Below are positions 44,382 to 53,653 of a stretch of DNA of 64,000 nt, piece by piece. Made by a program: the position numbers and the translations under genes. Each line of letters starts with the position of its first letter. Position 1 is the first letter of the stretch. The stretch is from Alcanivorax borkumensis SK2 (lineage in GTDB: Bacteria > Pseudomonadota > Gammaproteobacteria > Pseudomonadales > Alcanivoracaceae): the NCBI RefSeq assembly GCF_000009365.1, contig NC_008260.1, forward strand, positions 2,699,001 to 2,763,000. Direction: 5' to 3'. The notes beneath the pieces were generated by a model. The model ran no database searches, was not told where the DNA came from, and saw only the letters and a program-made list of their open reading frames with translations.

Positions 44382-44739
44382 CGCTTTACCCCTTTCCCAT
44401 CCTCACCTTAGTTCCACGCCAAACCCACATCACGGATGCGCCGGAACCTGGCTGTTATAAATCTAATCTATAGCGATTTATGGATCTGATCTCGGCAGGT
44501 ATTCGCACTGCTGCCCTTTAAAATAATAAGCCCCAGAACGACAAGAGGCCCTTACCTAGGGGGACAGTAAAACCCTTAGCAAACGTTCTCGCACGGTTCC
44601 GTTAACTCGCAGCCCCACCAAGAAAAGCACCGTGAAATGCTACAGGCTGGGCGAACGACCAAATCGGCAAGGTCTCCCGTCCGTACAGACTCTGATACTC
44701 TGTAGGCGACCACATTACTGCCACCATTCAGGATATTGC
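44382..44739. other. Intergenic region upstream of selO
   Basis: About 358 bases without a supported gene. No repeat or RNA gene recognised; presumably holds the selO promoter. Confidence 0.4.
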
Positions 44740-46194
44740 ATGCCAAGCGCGTTCGGCTTCCGTTTCGACAACACCTACCGTCGGCTGCCCGAGGCCCTAT
44801 TCTCAGATTGCCTCCCGCAACCGGTCAGTACACCCGCCTTTGTCTTGTTCAACGATAATCTAGCCCAAGAGCTGGGGCTGGATAGCGAAGCCCTGTCGGA
44901 GCACCCCGAATTTTTCAGTGGCAATGAATTACTGGCAGGCAGTGAACCCATCGCCCAGGCTTATGCGGGCCACCAGTTTGGCAGCCTGACCATGCTCGGC
45001 GATGGCCGCGCTGTTCTGCTGGGTGAGCAGCTGGATGGCCACGGGCAACGCCATGACATCCAGCTTAAAGGCGCCGGCCGCACTCCTTTTTCCCGAGGTG
45101 GCGATGGCCGTGCAGCCCTTGGCCCCATGTTGCGCGAATACATTGTCAGCGAAGCGCTCCACGCGCTGAATATTGCTACCACTCGCAGCCTGGCCGTTAC
45201 CCGCACCGGCGACAGAGTGCGCCGGGACACCCTGCTTCCCGGGGCCATCCTGACCCGGGTGGCGGCATCACATATTCGTGTCGGCACCTTCCAGTACGCC
45301 GCCGGACAACAAGACCCTGTGTTGCTGGAAAAACTGGTGGATTACACCATCGCGCGCCATTACCCCGCCTTGGAAGGGGCAGAGAATAAAGCCTTGGCTC
45401 TATTCGAAGCCGTGATGGATCGGCAAATAGACTTGGTGGTCGACTGGATGCGGGTAGGTTTTATTCACGGTGTGCTCAACACCGACAACGTAACCCTATC
45501 CGGCGAGAGTATCGATTTTGGCCCTTGTGCTTTTATGGATCGCTTTGACCCGAACACGGTGTTCAGCTCCATCGACCACCAGGGCCGCTATGCCTATGGT
45601 AACCAACCCAGCATTACCCAGTGGAACCTGGGCCGCTTTGCGGAAACGCTGCTCAGAATGATGGACGACAACACAGACATCGCGATCGAAAAAGCCACCA
45701 CATCACTAAAATCATTTAGCCTGCGTTACGAAGAAAAGTGGCGCGCCATGATGAACAAGAAGCTGGGGTTGTTCGGCAGCGAAACCGAGGACGATACGCT
45801 GATTGCCGATTTGCTCACCTGGATGCATGCGCAGAACGCGGACTACACCAATACCTTCCGTGATCTAATCCAGGACGGCCTGCCTGATGGCGAGCAATAC
45901 CAAAGCGAAGCGTTCCAGCACTGGCACCAACGGTGGCGGGCTCGGCTGGCCCGCAACAGCAAACCACTGGCCTCATCGTTGTGCCTGATGCGTAATCACA
46001 ACCCGGCGGTGATTCCACGCAACCACTTGGTGGAGCAAGCCCTCCAGGCGGCCAGCGAGGATAACGATATGACACCCACCCATGCCTTGCTGCAAGCACT
46101 CTCCGCCCCCTATGCGGACCGGGACAGTGATGACCGTTATCGGCAACCCGCCGCACCCTGCGAGCAAGTCCACCAGACTTTTTGTGGCACCTGA
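44740..46194 (+). CDS. selO: Protein adenylyltransferase SelO (YdiU)
   Basis: 484 residues from the ATG at 44740 (MPSAFGF); an earlier in-frame ATG at 44632 adds 36 residues of non-homologous sequence. Pseudokinase-fold AMPylator: 'AYAGHQFG' and 'LGDGRAVLLGEQ', Lys in 'DIQLKGAGRTPFSRGGDGRAALGP', and metal site 'NTDNVTLSGESIDFGP'. It transfers AMP to protein Ser, Thr or Tyr residues and is linked to redox stress. The C-terminal 'TFCGT' retains a Cys near the end, where eukaryotic SelO carries selenocysteine. Confidence 0.95.
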   Translation: MPSAFGFRFDNTYRRLPEALFSDCLPQPVSTPAFVLFNDNLAQELGLDSEALSEHPEFFSGNELLAGSEPIAQAYAGHQFGSLTMLGDGRAVLLGEQLDGHGQRHDIQLKGAGRTPFSRGGDGRAALGPMLREYIVSEALHALNIATTRSLAVTRTGDRVRRDTLLPGAILTRVAASHIRVGTFQYAAGQQDPVLLEKLVDYTIARHYPALEGAENKALALFEAVMDRQIDLVVDWMRVGFIHGVLNTDNVTLSGESIDFGPCAFMDRFDPNTVFSSIDHQGRYAYGNQPSITQWNLGRFAETLLRMMDDNTDIAIEKATTSLKSFSLRYEEKWRAMMNKKLGLFGSETEDDTLIADLLTWMHAQNADYTNTFRDLIQDGLPDGEQYQSEAFQHWHQRWRARLARNSKPLASSLCLMRNHNPAVIPRNHLVEQALQAASEDNDMTPTHALLQALSAPYADRDSDDRYRQPAAPCEQVHQTFCGT

Positions 46195-46216
46195 ACGAGG
46201 CAGCGTCTTAGCATTC

Positions 46217-46246
46217 TGTCGGATTACAGCTGAGCGTAATCCGACA
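46217..46246. repeat. TGTCGGATTAC inverted repeat
   Basis: Perfect 11-bp arms TGTCGGATTAC / GTAATCCGACA with an eight-base loop, between selO and yghU. Similar GGATTAC/GTAATCC dyads are dispersed REP-like repeats in many gammaproteobacteria. A half copy is at 36456. Confidence 0.65.
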
Positions 46247-46267
46247 TTCAGCGCTCGATGAACACCA

Positions 46268-47134
46268 TCAGCCCTGCACTTTGTCCTGCGTTTTCAACTC
46301 GAAGTCGCTAGCATCGTGACGCTCATGCAACTGGCTGGACGGCTCGCCCCAGGCCCGGTTCACCATGAGGCCACGCTTTACTGCCGGACGCTCACCGATT
46401 TGGTTAGTCCAGCGCAGTACATTGGTGTAAGTGTGGGCTTCAATAAACTCCGCCGCTTCATACACTTTGTTAGTCACCAGAGCGCCGTACCAGGGCCACA
46501 CCGCCATATCCGCGATGGTGTATTCATCACCGGCCAGGTATTCGTTATCCGCCAAACGCCGGTCCAATACATCCAGCTGACGCTTGATCTCCATGGTGTA
46601 ACGGTCGATGGGGTATTGATACTTTTCCGGCGCGTAGGCATAGAAATGGCCGAAACCGCCCCCCAGTAGCGGCGCACTGCCCATCTGCCAGAACAGCCAG
46701 CTCAGGGTTTCGGTGCGGGTCGCCAGCTCCCTGGGCAAAAAGGCACCAAACTTTTCCGCCAAATAAAGCAGAATACTGCCGGACTCGAACACCCGCTGGG
46801 GCGGATTGACGCTATGGTCCATCAGCGCGGGAATCTTGGAATTTGGATTCACCTCCACAAAGCCACTGCCGAACTGATCACCCTCCGTAATCTTGATCAT
46901 CCAAGCATCGTACTGCGCACCGGTGTGCCCCTTTTCCAGCAGTTCTTCCAGCATCACGGTGACTTTCACCCCGTTGGGGGTGGCTAGCGAATAAAGCTGC
47001 AAAGGGTGCTCACCAACCGGCAGTGCTTGGTCGTGGGTGGGGCCGGCAATAGGACGATTAATATTGGCGAATTTGCCACCGTTTTCCTGGTCCCATTTCC
47101 AGACCCGAGGCGGGGTGTAGGTATCGTCAGACAT
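46268..47134 (-). CDS. yghU: Glutathione-dependent disulfide-bond oxidoreductase YghU
   Basis: 288 residues. 'KWDQENGGKFANINRPIAGPTHDQALPVGEHPLQLYSLATPNGVKVTVMLEELLE' is the YghU-specific N-terminus with the thioredoxin-like fold; 'NPNSKIPALMDHS' and 'VFESGSILLYLAEKFG' bind glutathione. The family binds two GSH molecules and reduces disulfides or organic peroxides. Convergent with selO. Confidence 0.93.
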   Translation of the reverse strand: MSDDTYTPPRVWKWDQENGGKFANINRPIAGPTHDQALPVGEHPLQLYSLATPNGVKVTVMLEELLEKGHTGAQYDAWMIKITEGDQFGSGFVEVNPNSKIPALMDHSVNPPQRVFESGSILLYLAEKFGAFLPRELATRTETLSWLFWQMGSAPLLGGGFGHFYAYAPEKYQYPIDRYTMEIKRQLDVLDRRLADNEYLAGDEYTIADMAVWPWYGALVTNKVYEAAEFIEAHTYTNVLRWTNQIGERPAVKRGLMVNRAWGEPSSQLHERHDASDFELKTQDKVQG

Positions 47135-47228
47135 GCGGGCTCCTAAAGAGAATCAATGCCGCTACTATGGCCAGCAGCGTGCAAGTGAACAAGGGCAATC
47201 ATGCGATCCATTTTTTCAGCTGAATGAA

Positions 47229-48185
47229 TCAATCCGCTTGCTGCCCAAGCCATACCATCAACCCCTGGCTGTTGAGATTAATATCAAACCCCAACGCATC
47301 TTGCAGGGCTTCATCCGATAGCGACACACCATGGTCACGGGCTTTGTCGAACATATACGCTCGCATCGCCGCCTCCAGCCGTTGCAGCAAGGTCGCGTCA
47401 TCGCCCGGTGCCGCTTTTTTTGCCAATGCCACGTAATCATCCACCATAGCCAGTAAACGCTCCCCCGGCTCCTGAGGCGTCTCCAGCACACCGTAATGGG
47501 TCAGGAACATGCGCTTGGGATTCAGTGCCAGTAATTTACGAATCGACAGTTTCAATGCGTCCGGATCGAACTGCACCGGGGTGGTGGTGGGTAAAATGAA
47601 GGGACCTTTTTCGGTAGTCAGTGGCGGGTAAGACAAACCAAAGGTATCACCGGTAAAAATACCGCAAGAAAGCGAATCAAAAACACAGAAATGATGACGG
47701 GCATGACCTGGGGTATCGTAAAAGTCCAGGCGCCGGTCACCGACCAGAACATGGTCACCTTCGTTCATCTCTCGCACACGGTCAGCCTGCACGGGAATCA
47801 CATCGCCATAGGTTTTGGCAAAGGCGTCTTCACCGTATACCGCGATGGCCCCCGCCTTGAGCTTGGAAGGGTCAATCATGTGCCGGGCGCCACGGGGATG
47901 AATCAACAAGGTGGCGACCGGCAACGCCTGCATCGACCCTCCTACGCCCCCCGCATGGTCAAGATGCACATGGGTGGGAATCACGAACTTGACCTGTTCA
48001 CGCTCGATCTCCCGCTGTTCCAGCAGGGCGAGAATAATCGGTACGGTATTATGCGTGCCCGTCTCGATGATGGCGTACTCATCACCGCCCTGGAGCAGAT
48101 AACAGGCCGCCAGCCCATCGCGCATCAAGGCGGTATCAATACGGGTGATATGCTGGCCGAGATCGGCATAAGGCTGGAAGGGCAT
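47229..48185 (-). CDS. MBL-fold metallo-hydrolase
   Basis: 318 residues. Zinc motif 'IPTHVHLDHAGG' at about 70-80, further ligands in 'YDTPGHARHHF', 'FTGDTFGLSYPPL' and 'FLTHYGVLE'. Longer than typical glyoxalase II and with a helical C-terminal domain. Substrate unknown. Its neighbour upstream is a LysR gene on the same strand, 101 bases away. Confidence 0.87.
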   Translation of the reverse strand: MPFQPYADLGQHITRIDTALMRDGLAACYLLQGGDEYAIIETGTHNTVPIILALLEQREIEREQVKFVIPTHVHLDHAGGVGGSMQALPVATLLIHPRGARHMIDPSKLKAGAIAVYGEDAFAKTYGDVIPVQADRVREMNEGDHVLVGDRRLDFYDTPGHARHHFCVFDSLSCGIFTGDTFGLSYPPLTTEKGPFILPTTTPVQFDPDALKLSIRKLLALNPKRMFLTHYGVLETPQEPGERLLAMVDDYVALAKKAAPGDDATLLQRLEAAMRAYMFDKARDHGVSLSDEALQDALGFDINLNSQGLMVWLGQQAD

Positions 48186-48286
48186 GAAGCAACTCCTTGC
48201 AGGTCAATGGCAGCCCTGACTATAGAGGAAGAGGCAGGCCACTTGCATTCGACCCTAGTCGCAATCGCCAAGCTTGCCTGACACCG

Positions 48287-49177
48287 CTACACCAGCTCCA
48301 GCGTCTTCCCCGTTAAACGGGAAGCCAACTCGCTCGCCACAAACCGGGCGCGGGCCGACAGCGTCCATTGCGCACGATAAATCAGCCACAATGAATCGAC
48401 CACACGAGGGTCCATTTCCACCACCCGAATTGCATCAGGCCAGGCATAGGCTTCGCGGGCATAGCGTGGAAGCACTGTAAAACCAAACCCCCGCGCCACT
48501 GGATCCAGAATCAAACCAATCTGATTCACAAACCCCTTGCACGCAATACTGCGAATGCCGCGATTTCCCGGAAAGACTCTGCTCAATAGCCGTGACGCCA
48601 TGGCCTGCCCATCCGGATGATCAATAAACCCTAGGTTTTCAAGATCTTCCCAACAACTCACCATAACTTTAGCTGGTACGACCAAATCCAGTGGTTCCTG
48701 CGCAAAAAGACACGCCGCCAGTCGCGGGTCGTCTGGCTTGATGGTAACCAGACCTAACTCAAAGTCATTATTTCCCACAGCCTTAAGAACATCATGATCG
48801 GGAGCAAAACGATGACGCATCGTCAAACCAGGGTATAAGGCCTGCAAATCCAGCAGCAAAGGATACAGAGACAAACCAATGCTGCCGGGGCTGATCAGGC
48901 TGATTTCACCCTGCCGATCATCCTCCCCGGACAAGCGCAAATTTAGCCGTTTTTCTGCCTGCTCCAGGTCTGCGCAATACATCAGCAGTGCCTGACCTGC
49001 CGGCGTCAGCTCAATCTGGCGAGGCCGGCGAATCAACAGCGGCCCCAAGGTCTCTTCCAGGTGTCGAATATGCTGGCTGACCGCCGCCTGAGTCAGCCCC
49101 AGCTGGTCTGCCGTACGAGTGAAACTGCCCCGCTCCGCTAACACCACAAAAGAACGCAACCATTGAGGGCTGATCAT
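48287..49177 (-). CDS. LysR-family transcriptional regulator
   Basis: 296 residues. HTH 'MISPQWLRSFVVLAERGSFTRTADQLGLTQAAVSQHIRHLEETLGPLLIRR' then the periplasmic-binding-like effector domain. Divergent from the VOC gene with about 110 bases between starts, the classic arrangement for LysR regulation of that neighbour. Confidence 0.92.
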   Translation of the reverse strand: MISPQWLRSFVVLAERGSFTRTADQLGLTQAAVSQHIRHLEETLGPLLIRRPRQIELTPAGQALLMYCADLEQAEKRLNLRLSGEDDRQGEISLISPGSIGLSLYPLLLDLQALYPGLTMRHRFAPDHDVLKAVGNNDFELGLVTIKPDDPRLAACLFAQEPLDLVVPAKVMVSCWEDLENLGFIDHPDGQAMASRLLSRVFPGNRGIRSIACKGFVNQIGLILDPVARGFGFTVLPRYAREAYAWPDAIRVVEMDPRVVDSLWLIYRAQWTLSARARFVASELASRLTGKTLELV

Positions 49178-49287
49178 AAGTAAACCTTATCGAGGCAATA
49201 AGATGAGCTCCATTTATCTTATAACACAACCCTTTTAGGCTTTCCTCATGCCGTAGCCGCAATCGCCACCAGCCATGAGGCCCCACC

Positions 49288-49788
49288 ATGAACCAGCCCT
49301 ACCCTCGCAACTTTTCCCACATCGGCCTATCCGTTACCGACCTAGATGCCGCCGTACGCTTCTACACCCAGGTGCTTGGCTGGTATTTAATTATGCCCCC
49401 CACTGCCATCACCGAAGATAACAGTGCTATCGGCCTGATGTGCACCGACGTATTCGGAAAGGGCTGGACATCATTACGCATTGCCCACCTTTCCACCGGA
49501 GACCGTATTGGTGTGGAGATTTTCGAATTCAACCATGTTGAAAAGCCGGAAAACAATTTTGAGTATTGGAAAACTGGCGTGTTCCATTTCTGCGTTCAGG
49601 ACCCCGATGTGGAAGGCCTAGCAGAAAAAATTGTGGCCGCAGGAGGCAAACAGCGAATGCCAGTAAGAGAATACTTCCCTGGCGAGAAGCCTTACCGCAT
49701 GGTGTACATGGAAGACCCTTTCGGAAACATTCTTGAAATCTATAGCCATAGTTACGAGCTGACGTACTCGGCAGGCGCGTATAATTAA
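49288..49788 (+). CDS. VOC-family protein (glyoxalase / dioxygenase superfamily)
   Basis: 166 residues. 'FSHIGLSVTDLDAAVRFYTQVLGWYLIMPP' begins the first beta-alpha-beta-beta-beta unit (metal His), 'GVFHFCVQDPDVEGLAEKIVAAGGK' the second, and 'MVYMEDPFGNILEIYSHSYE' ends with the metal Glu. Function could be glyoxalase-like, epimerase or extradiol-like. Probably controlled by the divergent LysR. Confidence 0.9.
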   Translation: MNQPYPRNFSHIGLSVTDLDAAVRFYTQVLGWYLIMPPTAITEDNSAIGLMCTDVFGKGWTSLRIAHLSTGDRIGVEIFEFNHVEKPENNFEYWKTGVFHFCVQDPDVEGLAEKIVAAGGKQRMPVREYFPGEKPYRMVYMEDPFGNILEIYSHSYELTYSAGAYN

Positions 49789-49834
49789 ACGCCCCTAGCC
49801 ACAGCGACGGTGCTCGCCCTATAACTACGCTTGC

Positions 49835-50107
49835 CTATCCCTTGGCCAGCTGCAGCAAATCGCGAGCGTAAGCATTAATATCAAATGGCGTTTCGTCTTC
49901 CATGGTTGCAGCTACATGGACGGCCAACACATCAGCCATTTTTTCCAGTGCTTCATCATGGTCCAGGCCATTTTTTGTCAACGCCATCATCACCATGCCG
50001 GCCTCGCGGGGATGACCGTCAGCGATCTGATTCTCCACCGCTTCAACCATTGCCTTCTGGGCAAATTCGTCTTCCGCCTGTTCCATTTCATTCATAACAA
50101 TATTCAC
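49835..50107 (-). CDS. Small acidic helical protein, unknown
   Basis: 90 residues, acidic, predicted all-helical ('EQAEDEFAQKAMVEAVENQIADGHPREAGMVMMALTKNGLDHDEALEKMADVLA'). Start either GTG 50107 or ATG 50095; neither has a strong ribosome site. The pattern is conserved-looking (the 'GHPREAGMVMMALTKNGLDHDEALEKMADVLAVH' segment) and resembles a family seen in marine gammaproteobacteria, but I recognise no function. Confidence 0.55.
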   Translation of the reverse strand: MNIVMNEMEQAEDEFAQKAMVEAVENQIADGHPREAGMVMMALTKNGLDHDEALEKMADVLAVHVAATMEDETPFDINAYARDLLQLAKG

Positions 50108-50228
50108 TTGCTCTGCTTACTTTATTGTTTGCCACAGATTCAGTATTACTGGACACCGAAGCAACACCCTAGCTTAAGCTTAATGCCCCATGATAACTCG
50201 AGATCGCTGCTCGCCTGAACAAGACAGC

Positions 50229-50441
50229 CTATTCGTCATCAGAACGCTGCATCGGCAAGGGCCGGCTGTCGCCTACCGGGCCAACAAACGTTACCGGCGG
50301 CGAATCCGCCAGTGAGCCAACGCAGAGCATGCACTCCCCTTCAGGCGGAGTCGAACTTTCCACATAACGCACCGCATGGCGGGCCCCGCCCCGGTTGCTG
50401 GAATATTGCATTCTGCGTTCCGCAGTTTTAGCTCTGCTCAT
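50229..50441 (-). CDS. Small protein with CxxC motif, unknown
   Basis: 70 residues; AGAGGG lies seven bases before the ATG. 'GECMLCVGSLADS' has a CxxC pair that could bind metal. N-terminus basic, C-terminus acidic. Not recognised. Confidence 0.45.
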   Translation of the reverse strand: MSRAKTAERRMQYSSNRGGARHAVRYVESSTPPEGECMLCVGSLADSPPVTFVGPVGDSRPLPMQRSDDE

Positions 50442-50790
50442 ATCTGCCCTCTGTTTTATGTTAACAACAATTCACGCTCTCAAAATTTACTAACGGAACG
50501 GACACATTGGAGTAAATTTAGGCGGCGCATTTGATGTCTGCGCTGCGCCGCCCCTAATCCCTTTCACTCATATCAAAACCCAGGCAGCGAGACCCGCAGA
50601 CATGACAGCCCCGCCTCAGTGATGAAACCATCGCCCAGAGAAAGCCTAGGTACAAGCTACCAACTTCAGCACAGAAGGCCACACTACTGAGCGCCATGCC
50701 GGTAGCACTGGCTAGGGCAAGCGATTGCGGCAAATATAAGGTACCGTTTTCCGCTATGTATGCCCGTGACTTTCTCTTTTAGCGCTGGGG
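50442..50790. other. Intergenic region downstream of ahpF
   Basis: 349 bases without a gene. Contains a hairpin with GGCGGCGC / GCGCCGCC arms at 50521-50552, probably the end of the ahpCF transcript; nothing else seen. Confidence 0.45.
50521..50552 (-). terminator. Hairpin downstream of ahpF
   Basis: Eight-base-pair GC stem with a 16-base loop. On the minus strand TAAATTTA follows. Weak T-run, so only a candidate. Confidence 0.45.
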
Positions 50791-52407
50791 TCAGGCAACC
50801 GCTGCGACCTTCTGCACATCCTTGTCATTTTCATACAGGGCATCAAGACGATCGCTCTGTGTCAGCAGGTATTCAAAAGCAGCCAGGGAAGCCTTGGAGC
50901 CTTCGCCCATACTAATAACAATCTGTTTGTACGGCACGGTGGTCACATCACCAGCCGCATAAATTCCCTCTTGCGATGTCTGGCACTTCTCGTTGATTTC
51001 AATTTCTCCAAACCGACTACGCTCAACCACCCCTTCTAGAAAGTCACTGTTGGGCACCAGTCCGATCTGCACAAACACCCCATGCAAGGGCAGTCGATGT
51101 AATTGCTCAGTATCACGGTCAATGTATTCAATGGCATCTACCTTGCCGTTACTGGCCATTATCTGATTGGTTGCCACGTTCCGGTGAATGGTAATGTTGG
51201 CTTTGGCTTCAGCCTTGTCCACCAGCACCTTGTCCGCTTTCAGCTCTGGCATGAACTCGAATACATTCACTGATTTAACGATACCGGCCAAATCCAGCGC
51301 AGCTTCGATGCCAGAGTTGCCACCACCAATGACAGCGACATCCTTGCCCTTGAAGAAGGGACCATCACAGTGTGGGCAGTAAGCCACACCATTGCCGATA
51401 TTTTCCTTTTCACCAGGCACACCCAGTTCGCGCCACTTGGCGCCGGTGGCCACGATAATCGTCTTGGTGTCGATAGCTTCACCGGAAGACAAAACCACGG
51501 TCTTAATATCGCCTTTCTCCACACGAGCCACTCTCAGATGCTCTTTTACTGTCACATCGTATTCGCTCATATGCGCCTGCAGCGCACCAGACAGTTCCGG
51601 GCCGGTGGTTTTCTTTACGGAGATCAGGTTTTCGATATCCATGGTGTCTTTCACCTGCCCACCAATACGATCGGCGATCAGGGTGACCTTCAAACCTTTA
51701 CGGGCGCTGTAAATTGCGGCGGAAACACCCGCCGGGCCGCCCCCGATAACGGTAACGTCCTGCAATGGCAGTTTTTCTCCGACACCGGCTTCAGCGAGGC
51801 TTGGGTCGTAGGCCAACAGCTTATCGATCAACTCAGCGGCGGTAACCTTGCCATTGGCGAACAACTCGCCGTTCAAGTAAACGCTGGGCACACCCTGAAT
51901 GTTCCTGTCACTGACCACATCCTGAAACAACCCCCCGTCGATCATTTCCGTACGGATATTGGGGTTCAACAAGGCGAACTGATTCAGCGCCTGAACCACA
52001 TCTGGGCAGTTATGGCAGCTCAGGCTAATAAACACTTCAAAATGCATGTCGCCTTTGGCCTTAGCCACCATGCGCTGAAGACCCGCGTCCAGTTTAATTT
52101 CGGTCCCAGATGCATGTAGAAACGCTAACACCAAGGAATTGAATTCATGGCCTGCGGGAATACCGGAGAAACGGATACCGGTGTCTTCACCATCGGCTTC
52201 TAACAGAAAACTGATTGGACTACGGAGCCTGTCACCCAGATCCCGTTCTTCGAACGCGAGATTGTCACTGACACCCGCGATACTGGAAAGAAACGTTACC
52301 AGTTCCTCGCGTTTGTCATGGGATCCGCTTTGCAGCACAAAAGAGACTTTCTTCTGCATGTTGGCGGCGTAGCCCTTAAGAGCCTGCAAAATTTCATTCG
52401 TGAGCAT
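50791..52407 (-). CDS. ahpF: Alkyl hydroperoxide reductase subunit F
   Basis: 538 residues. N-terminal double thioredoxin-like domain with the CxxC '[13 protein letters not shown]', FAD motif '[19 protein letters not shown]', C-terminal CxxC '[33 protein letters not shown]' and '[16 protein letters not shown]'. Reduces AhpC using NADH. Downstream of ahpC; a hairpin lies between the two genes. Confidence 0.96.
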   Translation of the reverse strand: MLTNEILQALKGYAANMQKKVSFVLQSGSHDKREELVTFLSSIAGVSDNLAFEERDLGDRLRSPISFLLEADGEDTGIRFSGIPAGHEFNSLVLAFLHASGTEIKLDAGLQRMVAKAKGDMHFEVFISLSCHNCPDVVQALNQFALLNPNIRTEMIDGGLFQDVVSDRNIQGVPSVYLNGELFANGKVTAAELIDKLLAYDPSLAEAGVGEKLPLQDVTVIGGGPAGVSAAIYSARKGLKVTLIADRIGGQVKDTMDIENLISVKKTTGPELSGALQAHMSEYDVTVKEHLRVARVEKGDIKTVVLSSGEAIDTKTIIVATGAKWRELGVPGEKENIGNGVAYCPHCDGPFFKGKDVAVIGGGNSGIEAALDLAGIVKSVNVFEFMPELKADKVLVDKAEAKANITIHRNVATNQIMASNGKVDAIEYIDRDTEQLHRLPLHGVFVQIGLVPNSDFLEGVVERSRFGEIEINEKCQTSQEGIYAAGDVTTVPYKQIVISMGEGSKASLAAFEYLLTQSDRLDALYENDKDVQKVAAVA

Positions 52408-52458
52408 GGGTATCCCCTCACTATAAATAGAGTGTTCATTAACTTAAGCATTCAAGGG

Positions 52459-52492
52459 GTAACAACCCCGGCACTGTCGCTAGGGTTGTTAC
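52459..52492. repeat. Hairpin between ahpC and ahpF
   Basis: GTAACAACCC / GGGTTGTTAC, ten perfect pairs, 14-base loop. No T-run follows, so it more likely stabilises or tunes the ratio of ahpC and ahpF message than terminates. Confidence 0.6.
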
Positions 52493-52506
52493 AATCGGAA
52501 GCGAGA

Positions 52507-53070
52507 TTAGATCTTGCCGACCAAGTCCAGAGACGGGGCAAGAGTGGCTTCACCTTCTTTCCATTTCGCCGGGCAAACTTCGCCAGGGTTGTTGCGAACA
52601 TACTGGGCCGCTTTTACCTTGCGCAGCAGATCGTCCGCATCACGGCCGATACCTTCAGCTGTAATTTCCATTGCCTGGATTACACCATCTGGATCAATCA
52701 GGAAGGTAGCGCGGTCAGCCAGGCCTTGGCCTTCACGCATTACACCAAAGTTATTGGTGATGTTGCCGGTCTGGTCTCCCACCATGAAGTAATTAATCTT
52801 GCCGATGGTGTCGGAGGTGTCGTGCCATGCTTTGTGGGTGAAGTGGGTATCGGTGGATACAGAGAAGACTTCTACGCCCATTTTCTGCAGCTCTTCATAC
52901 TTGTCGGCCACATCGCCCAACTCAGTAGGGCAAACAAAGGTGAAGTCGGCGGGATAGAAAAAGAAGATCGCCCACTTTCCCTTAACATCCGCTTCTGAAA
53001 TGTCTACAAATTCGCCCTGCTTGAATGCGGTGGCGTTGAACGGTTGGATTTCGCTGTTGATCAGTGCCAT
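52507..53070 (-). CDS. ahpC: Alkyl hydroperoxide reductase subunit C (typical 2-Cys peroxiredoxin)
   Basis: 187 residues. Peroxidatic Cys in '[17 protein letters not shown]' and resolving Cys in '[15 protein letters not shown]'. '[33 protein letters not shown]' is the AhpC N-terminus. Reduces hydrogen peroxide and organic peroxides. A partial OxyR-type site lies about 110 bases upstream. Confidence 0.97.
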   Translation of the reverse strand: MALINSEIQPFNATAFKQGEFVDISEADVKGKWAIFFFYPADFTFVCPTELGDVADKYEELQKMGVEVFSVSTDTHFTHKAWHDTSDTIGKINYFMVGDQTGNITNNFGVMREGQGLADRATFLIDPDGVIQAMEITAEGIGRDADDLLRKVKAAQYVRNNPGEVCPAKWKEGEATLAPSLDLVGKI

Positions 53071-53181
53071 GTGTCCAAGACTCCCTAAGTTATCGGTAAA
53101 ACGATTGCGTTAATGTTTTCGTCGAGAACAAGAATGGGGCCTTTATGGCGATTGGTAAATTTGGATGCTTTCATTGAAGCG

Positions 53182-53207
53182 ATAGGAAATAACTAACGAA
53201 CTAGCAA
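53182..53207. promoter_or_regulatory. Possible OxyR-type half-sites upstream of ahpC
   Basis: ATAG-N7-CTAA-N7-GCAA at proper seven-base spacing. The ATAG-N7-CTAT-N7 pattern of OxyR is only partly kept, so this is a weak candidate. Confidence 0.3.
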
Positions 53208-53257
53208 ACCTGTAACAAGCCTGCCTCACTCACTAGCTTGCCTAACTGGAGAGCCCC

Positions 53258-53598
53258 ATGCCGCACAGAGAATGGCAACGGACCGTACTGGCTGCAGGGT
53301 CACTGCTGGCATTCGCTGCCACACCCCTCCGGCTTATGGGGAGCGCTACGATTACATCCGTGGGAACGATGTGTATGAACAGGATTACCAGTATGGGCTG
53401 GATTATGACGGCCTAAGCCGCATCCCCCAGACCGACCTGAAAAAAGACAGTACCGGAAGCACGAAAAACGCCGAAAACCGGCTCCAGAGGCGGGCATTGG
53501 AATTGCAAGAAGAGACGGCCCAACCTTCCATGACCCAGAAGTTGAAGCACTGGCAGGCAGATATCCAACTGAAAACACCGGGGAAAGCTTCCCCCTGA
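53258..53598 (+). pseudogene. Small exported protein, frameshifted
   Basis: An ATG at 53258, preceded by GGAGAG, encodes the signal peptide 'MPHREWQRTVLAAGSLLAFAAT'. In that frame it soon stops, but the next frame continues from 'PPAYGERYDYIRGNDVYEQDYQYGLDYDG' to 53598. Adding one C to the CCCC run at 53324-53327 joins them into a plausible secreted protein of about 114 residues. Either a real lost base or a sequencing error in a homopolymer. No known family. Confidence 0.6.
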
Positions 53599-53653
53599 CT
53601 GAAAGAGTGCCAGCGGCTCTTTATTATTGGAGTTGCACGCGGCGCCCCCATTG

